Source of the DNA: Candidatus Sulfotelmatobacter sp.
GTDB lineage: Bacteria; Acidobacteriota; Terriglobia; Terriglobales; Acidobacteriaceae
NCBI GenBank assembly: GCA_030045935.1
Contig: JASIEN010000170.1
Location: 1 to 8,845, forward strand
Length of the DNA stretch: 8,845 nt
Direction: 5' to 3'
This document shows, in pieces, positions 4,952-8,845 of the stretch. Position numbers and translations under genes: made by a program. Each line of letters opens with the position of its first letter. The first letter of the stretch is position 1. The notes under the pieces were generated by a model. It saw only the letters and a program-made list of their open reading frames with translations, had not been told where the DNA came from and did no database searches.

Positions 4952-6964
4952 ATGTCTTTGCGCTGCCTGCTGTTTTCGTCCCACAAAGATGCTGTCGAGC
5001 CAATTTGTCAGGTGCTGGCTGAGATCGGTATCGAGGCAGAATACTGCGAAAGTGCGGTCGATGCGGTGGAGAAGGTCACCACCCAACAATTTCAAATTGT
5101 AATCACCGACTGGAGCGATCAGCCGGAAGCTTCCTTTCTCCTCAAGACCGCTCGCGATCTCAAGGCCGCGCACAGACCGCTAACCCTCGCTTTTGTCAGC
5201 GAGGCTGACCGCCCCGCAGCCCTTCAGGCCGGGGCAAATTCTGTTTTGCTGAAGCCGATTCGAGTGGAGCAAGTCCGCGATACGATGCGCACGGCATGCG
5301 ACCTGCTGCGCGCCAAACAACAGCCCGCATCACCGCAAACGCCGCGGCCCATCGCTTCGGCGCCGCAAGCTCAACCCGAGATAGCGTTATCAGCCAGTGC
5401 CGCGGCGTCCGCGGCATCGGCACCTTCAATTCCTGCACCTTTGCCGTCCTCGGTGGGTCAGATGCCGGAAGCCGGCTTTCGACCAGGAGAATTCCTGTCC
5501 CCGGCGGCTACCGGCCCCGGATCGCAGATCGACACCGAGAAAGAACCCGAAGCGCCGGTCTCACCCGACCAGAGTGCGACTGATGAGGTGAACGCTCTTG
5601 CTGAACTTGAGCCTACGGCCGCAGCCGTCCCCGAGCGGCCAGACAGCCCGGAGGCCAGCGATGAGGAGCCTGCCAAAAAAGTAAGCGGATGGGCGGAATT
5701 GCAGGCCCGTCTGAACGCTGGAACCCGCCCGCCGACCGAGACAACGAAGAATGAGTTGATGTCGTACTCCGAAATGCCTGCGGACGCGAAGAATCCTCCA
5801 GAGTCGGAAACGCCGAAAGTGGAATCTTCTACTGAGACAGTCGAGAGTCCTGCTGAAGAGATCGCGCCGGAATCGGCCAACGCCTTGCCCGAGGAGCATC
5901 TTTCGAGCGGGGATGAGCCCCCAGTCGCTGCCAAACCCCTACAGACGAAGCGCACGAAAAACTTGATCGTAGGCGCCGTCGCAGCGTGCCTGCTGGTGGC
6001 AGTGGCATTGCCACGCACCCGTCTCGAGCTGATTCAAAGCGGCCGTGGTGCACTCAAGGCCGTGCAAGCGTGGCTGAATCCTCCTCCTCCGCAAGTGCCT
6101 CAAGCTGTGGCGCAGCATGAAACCTTCGGACAAGCGGGAGATGAATATAACCTGCCCGCGGCGACGCCCATTCCGGATGCTACGACTGACCCATCGCAGA
6201 TTCGCGTCGTGCCAGTAGTTGACCCGACTGCCAAGCCCGACAAGAATGCAGAGGCTAACAGCGTGCAGTCGCAGACGACCGCGGCCGAGAATCCACCGCA
6301 GGATCAGAACCAGGCTGCGCCGACGCAAAACCAGAATCCTACAGACACGTCGGCGGACCAGATTGCAGCAGCCAAACCGGCTGACGTGGCGCCGCCATCA
6401 ACTGCGCCGGGAAGCACAAGTTCTTCGGTTCAACCGGCAGTGGTTCAGCCTGCCTTGGCTCAGCCTGCTCCAGTTCAACCGGCTGCCGTTCAGCCGGTTG
6501 CGCCGGCGAATGCCGCGGTTCCTCCCCCGGCGAAGCCGTCCCCAGCGGTGACTGCTCCGCTGCGCACGGTTTCGGCGAGCACACCCGTGGGCATTCCCTC
6601 GAGCCTGCAAACGCAGTTAGCGCCGAACGCTCCTGCGGCTGGCGGAGCCGTGCCGCCCGAGGCAGCCATGTCGGCCATCGAGCCGGTGAAACTGGCGCAA
6701 ACTGCCGTGCTCGATCTGCTCGTTCAGCATGTTGATCCGGAATATCCGGCGGCAGCCAAGTCCAGTGGACAAAGCGGCACGGTGACCCTGCAGGTGCTCA
6801 TCGGGCACGATGGCACAGTGCAGGACGCCAAGTTCCTGCAAGGGTCGCTGATGTTTGCCCGCCCCGCACTCGATGCGGTGAAGCAGTGGCGCTTCAAGCC
6901 TTACATCATGAATGGCGGTGTCGTGTCAGTGCAGACCACGATCACGTTGAACTTCAGGCCTTAG
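4952..6964 (+). CDS. TonB-family protein with N-terminal receiver-like domain
   Basis: A 670-residue protein with an unusual build. Residues 1-120 resemble a response-regulator receiver: the phospho-acceptor position is D53 (IVITDW), the conserved lysine is K101 in LLKPI, and S83 sits where Ser/Thr is expected. The acidic pair that binds magnesium, normally after strand 1 (here LLFSSHKDA), is missing. A long acidic, probably disordered linker follows to about 336 with one compact motif, KKVSGWAELQARLNAG (242-257). One membrane helix (about 338-357) comes after a basic KRTKN. The rest is Pro/Gln/Ala-rich, with VQPA repeats at 493-516, then a TonB C-terminal domain at about 585-670 (VDPEYP, VTLQVLIGHDGTVQDA, AVKQWRFKP). 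TonB domains pass energy to outer-membrane receptors. The frame is open to an ATG at 4859, but those 31 codons do not look like protein; 4952 gives a normal receiver start, though its ribosome site is poor. Confidence 0.85.
   Translation: MSLRCLLFSSHKDAVEPICQVLAEIGIEAEYCESAVDAVEKVTTQQFQIVITDWSDQPEASFLLKTARDLKAAHRPLTLAFVSEADRPAALQAGANSVLLKPIRVEQVRDTMRTACDLLRAKQQPASPQTPRPIASAPQAQPEIALSASAAASAASAPSIPAPLPSSVGQMPEAGFRPGEFLSPAATGPGSQIDTEKEPEAPVSPDQSATDEVNALAELEPTAAAVPERPDSPEASDEEPAKKVSGWAELQARLNAGTRPPTETTKNELMSYSEMPADAKNPPESETPKVESSTETVESPAEEIAPESANALPEEHLSSGDEPPVAAKPLQTKRTKNLIVGAVAACLLVAVALPRTRLELIQSGRGALKAVQAWLNPPPPQVPQAVAQHETFGQAGDEYNLPAATPIPDATTDPSQIRVVPVVDPTAKPDKNAEANSVQSQTTAAENPPQDQNQAAPTQNQNPTDTSADQIAAAKPADVAPPSTAPGSTSSSVQPAVVQPALAQPAPVQPAAVQPVAPANAAVPPPAKPSPAVTAPLRTVSASTPVGIPSSLQTQLAPNAPAAGGAVPPEAAMSAIEPVKLAQTAVLDLLVQHVDPEYPAAAKSSGQSGTVTLQVLIGHDGTVQDAKFLQGSLMFARPALDAVKQWRFKPYIMNGGVVSVQTTITLNFRP
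6428..6502 (+). repeat. Five 15-bp in-frame repeats encoding VQPAx
   Basis: Five successive pentapeptide units (VQPAV, VQPAL, AQPAP, VQPAA, VQPVA) at residues 493-517 of the receiver-TonB protein. The codons vary between units (CAA/CAG, CCG/CCT), so this is an older repeat rather than a fresh slippage product. It lies in the periplasm-spanning linker and could vary in length. Confidence 0.75.
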
Positions 6965-7175
6965 GCTGCAAGCTTTCTGGCTCCCAACATTTGGCTTCTA
7001 GCGTCCGGCGGCATGGAACTGCCTGCCCACCCGTTAGAAACGCGAAAGGATGGGGCCCGAGCCGAGACTCCGTCGCAATTTTCGTAAAAAACCTTCATAG
7101 CCGTGCAAGCCATTTCGCGAGTTTCTTGCAACTAAACCACAGAACGCATACTTTGGATGAACAAGGGTGAGTGCG
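6965..7175 (+). other. Intergenic spacer between the TonB-family and YtxH-like genes
   Basis: A ~211-base region without a coding frame I can support. I see no clear hairpin-plus-U-run terminator after the TonB-family stop. TTGCAA (7126-7131) and TACTTT (7149-7154) are 17 bases apart but are weak matches and would leave a leader of only about 15 bases. Confidence 0.4.
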
Positions 7176-7544
7176 ATGAACAACTTGATAAGAGCCGTCC
7201 TCAAGACCGCAGTTTACTTCCTCGACCAGACGAACCAGGTCGCCGGCAACGTTGGTGACCGGGTTTCCGATAGCATGGATCGCGCTTCCAGCACGGTTTC
7301 TGATCTTCGCGACCAGGCCAACGATTTGTACGAGGGCCCAAGCCACCCTGTGCGCAATATCCTCATATTCGCCGCTGGCGTAGGTGTCGGAATCGGAACC
7401 GCGATGTTGTTTGCACCCGCAAGCGGAGAAGAAATTCGCGAGCAGAGTGGTCAGAGAGTTCAAGATATCGGAGATAGGGTTAAGAGCCGCTTTTCGCCGT
7501 CGTCCTCTAGCTCTAGCGGCGCAACCGGCACCGAAGGAATGTAA
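7176..7544 (+). CDS. YtxH-like small single-pass membrane protein
   Basis: A 122-residue protein. Residues 1-58 form a polar, amphipathic helical region rich in Asp, Asn, Val and Arg. A single glycine-rich membrane helix follows at about 61-80 (ILIFAAGVGVGIGTAMLFAP), leading into APASGEEIREQSGQR, which is the signature of YtxH proteins (GxxxGxxxGxLFAPxSGxExR). The tail is serine-rich (a run of six Ser near 109-114) and low complexity. Family members are often stress-linked and of unknown molecular function; they may act as membrane-anchored helical spacers. I chose ATG 7176 because AAGGG (7163-7167) lies 8 bases upstream; the GTG at 7167 overlaps that site and is less likely. It stands alone, separated from the TonB-family gene by ~210 bases and convergent with hemB. 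Confidence 0.75.
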   Translation: MNNLIRAVLKTAVYFLDQTNQVAGNVGDRVSDSMDRASSTVSDLRDQANDLYEGPSHPVRNILIFAAGVGVGIGTAMLFAPASGEEIREQSGQRVQDIGDRVKSRFSPSSSSSSGATGTEGM

Positions 7545-7610
7545 GAAAAATATCGGGCACGACTTCCGTTTCTAAACTTGCCCTGAGCGAGCGAAAATCA
7601 ACCGACGGGT

Positions 7611-7642
7611 GCCAGCTTGAAGCAAGCAACTGGCTTTCAAGC
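7611..7642. terminator. Inverted repeats between the convergent YtxH-like and hemB genes
   Basis: Two overlapping, mutually exclusive pairings are present: GCCAG (7611-7615) with CTGGC (7630-7634), and GCTTGAA (7615-7621) with TTCAAGC (7636-7642). They overlap the hemB stop codon. Loops are 14 bases and there is no strong U-run in either direction, so a bidirectional terminator is only a possibility. Confidence 0.3.
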
Positions 7643-8737
7643 GAGCATTCGTGCCGCATCTTTCGCGTAGTAGGTCAAAATGATGCTGGCGCCGGCCCGT
7701 CGAATGCTGACCAGGGATTCCATCATGACGCGGTCGCGCTCGATCCACCCATTGCGGGCGGCAGCTTCGATCATGGCGTACTCACCAGAGACCTGGTAAG
7801 CGGCCAGCGGCAGATCGAAGCGCAAGCGGGCGGCAGCAATCACATCCAGATAAGGCAGCGCCGGCTTCACCATGATCAGGTCGGCACCTTCTTCCACATC
7901 GAGTTCAATCTCGCGCATCGCCTCACGCAGGTTGGCGCCATCCATCTGATAGGAGCGGCGATCGCCGAACTGGGGCGCCGAATCGGCCGCTTCGCGAAAT
8001 GGCCCGTAGAATCCCGAGGCGAATTTGGCCGCATAGGAAAGAATGGGCGTGTTATTAAATCCTGCTCCATCCAGCGCGCGCCGGATCGCGGCCACTCGCC
8101 CATCCATCATGTCGGAGGGAGCAATGATGTCGATGCCCGCTCGGACCAGCGAAACCGCCGTGCGAGCCAGCAGCTCAAGCGAGCTATCGTTGTCGATTTC
8201 GTACATGGATTCGACCGCGCGCGATGCCAGCGAAGCCATTTGTTCGATTGCCTGTTCCTTGTTGTTGGCAATGTGTACTGCCAACTTGCCGCCTGCCATT
8301 TCCCGCACCGCCGCTCCCAGCGATCGCGCCGCCGACTTTACGACTCCGCAATGGCCGTGTGACATGTACTCGCACAGGCAGACATCGCCCATTAGGATCA
8401 GTCCCGGGACCTGCCGCTTCATCGCCCGGGCTGCCTGCTGGACAATGCCGTCTTCTGCCCACGCACCGGTCGCGACGTCATCTTTCTTGTCGGGCAGACC
8501 GAACAGAATCACCGAGGGCACGCCAAGGGCGTGAACTTGCTGCGCCTCCTTGACCGCCTCGTCGACGGACAAATTGAAAACACCCGGCATGGACCGTACT
8601 TCTTTCCGCACCCCCTCACCCGGACAGACAAACATGGGATAAACGAATGCGTCGGGAGTCAGCCGGGTTTCGCGAACGATGTCGCGGAGCTGGGATGTAC
8701 GGCGGAGACGGCGAAGGCGAGTGACGGGGAAAGCCAT
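7637..8737 (-). CDS. hemB: Porphobilinogen synthase (delta-aminolevulinic acid dehydratase) with an inserted segment
   Basis: Condenses two 5-aminolevulinate molecules into porphobilinogen, the second common step of tetrapyrrole (heme, cobalamin) synthesis, in the cytoplasm. The 366-residue product carries the zinc-type site DVCLCEYMSHGHCG with C120, C122 and C130. The active-site lysines are K238 (SYAAKFASGFYGP) and K291 (LIMVKPALPYLD). Also conserved are APSDMMDGRV, FREAADSAPQFGDR, YQVSGEYAMI and the C-terminal TYYAKDAA. Start: ATG 8737 has AAGG 8 bases upstream; the frame extends seven codons to a TTG that I reject. The odd point is length: between HCG (ending at 131) and NDSSLELL (from 183) lie 51 residues, where a typical enzyme such as E. 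coli HemB has about 8. The extra ~43 residues look helical (AVREMAGG, EQAIEQMASLASRAVESM). The frame is open and codon use looks normal, so I read it as a real insertion. It is monocistronic within the window. Confidence 0.95.
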   Translation of the reverse strand: MAFPVTRLRRLRRTSQLRDIVRETRLTPDAFVYPMFVCPGEGVRKEVRSMPGVFNLSVDEAVKEAQQVHALGVPSVILFGLPDKKDDVATGAWAEDGIVQQAARAMKRQVPGLILMGDVCLCEYMSHGHCGVVKSAARSLGAAVREMAGGKLAVHIANNKEQAIEQMASLASRAVESMYEIDNDSSLELLARTAVSLVRAGIDIIAPSDMMDGRVAAIRRALDGAGFNNTPILSYAAKFASGFYGPFREAADSAPQFGDRRSYQMDGANLREAMREIELDVEEGADLIMVKPALPYLDVIAAARLRFDLPLAAYQVSGEYAMIEAAARNGWIERDRVMMESLVSIRRAGASIILTYYAKDAARMLA

Positions 8738-8774
8738 AGGAACCACCTTAGCAAGCAAGTGCTATTAACGTTCG

Positions 8775-8780
8775 ATTCTA
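8775..8780 (-). promoter_or_regulatory. Possible -10 element for hemB
   Basis: TAGAAT on the - strand, one mismatch from consensus, 38 bases before the hemB ATG, leaving a leader of about 30 bases that contains the AAGG ribosome site. No convincing -35 partner is visible. The remaining 65 bases to the window end hold no gene I can support. Confidence 0.35.
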
Positions 8781-8845
8781 GCAGGCTTTAGCAGCATAAA
8801 GACTAGCCTAAGGCTGGCATCCGCCACGTGATGCGGCTCACAAAA

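Noticed and set aside
5458..6018. Long open frame on the - strand inside the TonB-family gene
   Set aside because: It is rich in Ser, Gly and Ala without any recognisable motif, and lies wholly opposite the coherent receiver-TonB frame; it is a by-product of GC-rich codons.
7015..7036. ECF-type promoter (GGAAC ... CGTTA) before the YtxH-like gene
   Set aside because: The spacing between the two elements is about 12 bases, shorter than the usual 16-17.
8192..8344. HemB insertion as an internal duplication of the following helix
   Set aside because: Residues around IEQMASLASRAVE and LELLARTAVSLVR share only a few positions, and the DNA does not align consistently, so I could not support a duplication.
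8803..8836. Palindromic pieces near the window end (AGCCT/AGGCT, CCGC/GCGG)
   Set aside because: Stems are only 4-5 bp, overlap each other, and no flanking gene end is visible to assign them to a terminator.

Overview
The window is a moderately GC-rich bacterial chromosomal segment, tightly packed, with no rRNA, tRNA, CRISPR array or transposase visible. The mix of genes suggests a soil-type Acidobacteriota (Terriglobia-like) genome: a TonB-family protein with a fused receiver-like domain, a YtxH-like protein, paired FAD amine/amino-acid oxidases and a hemB beginning with an Arg-rich FPVTRLRRLRR segment. This assignment is an inference from protein style, not from a marker gene.

Left part (1-430, + strand): the 3' end of an APC-type amino-acid permease, overlapped by a short orphan MazE/AbrB-fold gene with no toxin next to it. 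Its 3' end runs tail-to-tail into the next block.

Middle part (406-4678, - strand) is a probable operon read from right to left: a sarcosine/glycine-oxidase-like FAD oxidoreductase, a PuuB-like FAD oxidoreductase, a CPBP-family intramembrane protease and a class I SAM methyltransferase. The two oxidoreductases would oxidise amines or amino acids, which fits the nearby permease. The CPBP gene is bracketed by a ~44-bp imperfect direct repeat made from the 3' end of the PuuB-like gene; the outer copy still reads as an oxidase C-terminus (AGLWYKFLD-stop). The CPBP gene also appears to start at a CTG codon 34 codons upstream of its first ATG, which adds a missing first membrane helix.

Right of the divergent intergenic region (4679-4951) is a 670-residue protein on the + strand with a degenerate receiver domain, a long disordered linker, one membrane helix, a Pro/Gln/Ala-rich segment with VQPA repeats, and a C-terminal TonB domain. 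It is followed by a ~210-bp spacer and a small YtxH-like membrane protein.

The right end carries hemB (porphobilinogen synthase) on the - strand, convergent with the YtxH-like gene. It has the zinc-type cysteine triad and both active-site lysines, but an apparent ~43-residue insertion immediately after the last zinc cysteine.

Most striking for follow-up: the repeat-bracketed CPBP gene with its CTG start, the receiver-TonB fusion, and the HemB insertion. I do not see a complete new defence or mobile system.
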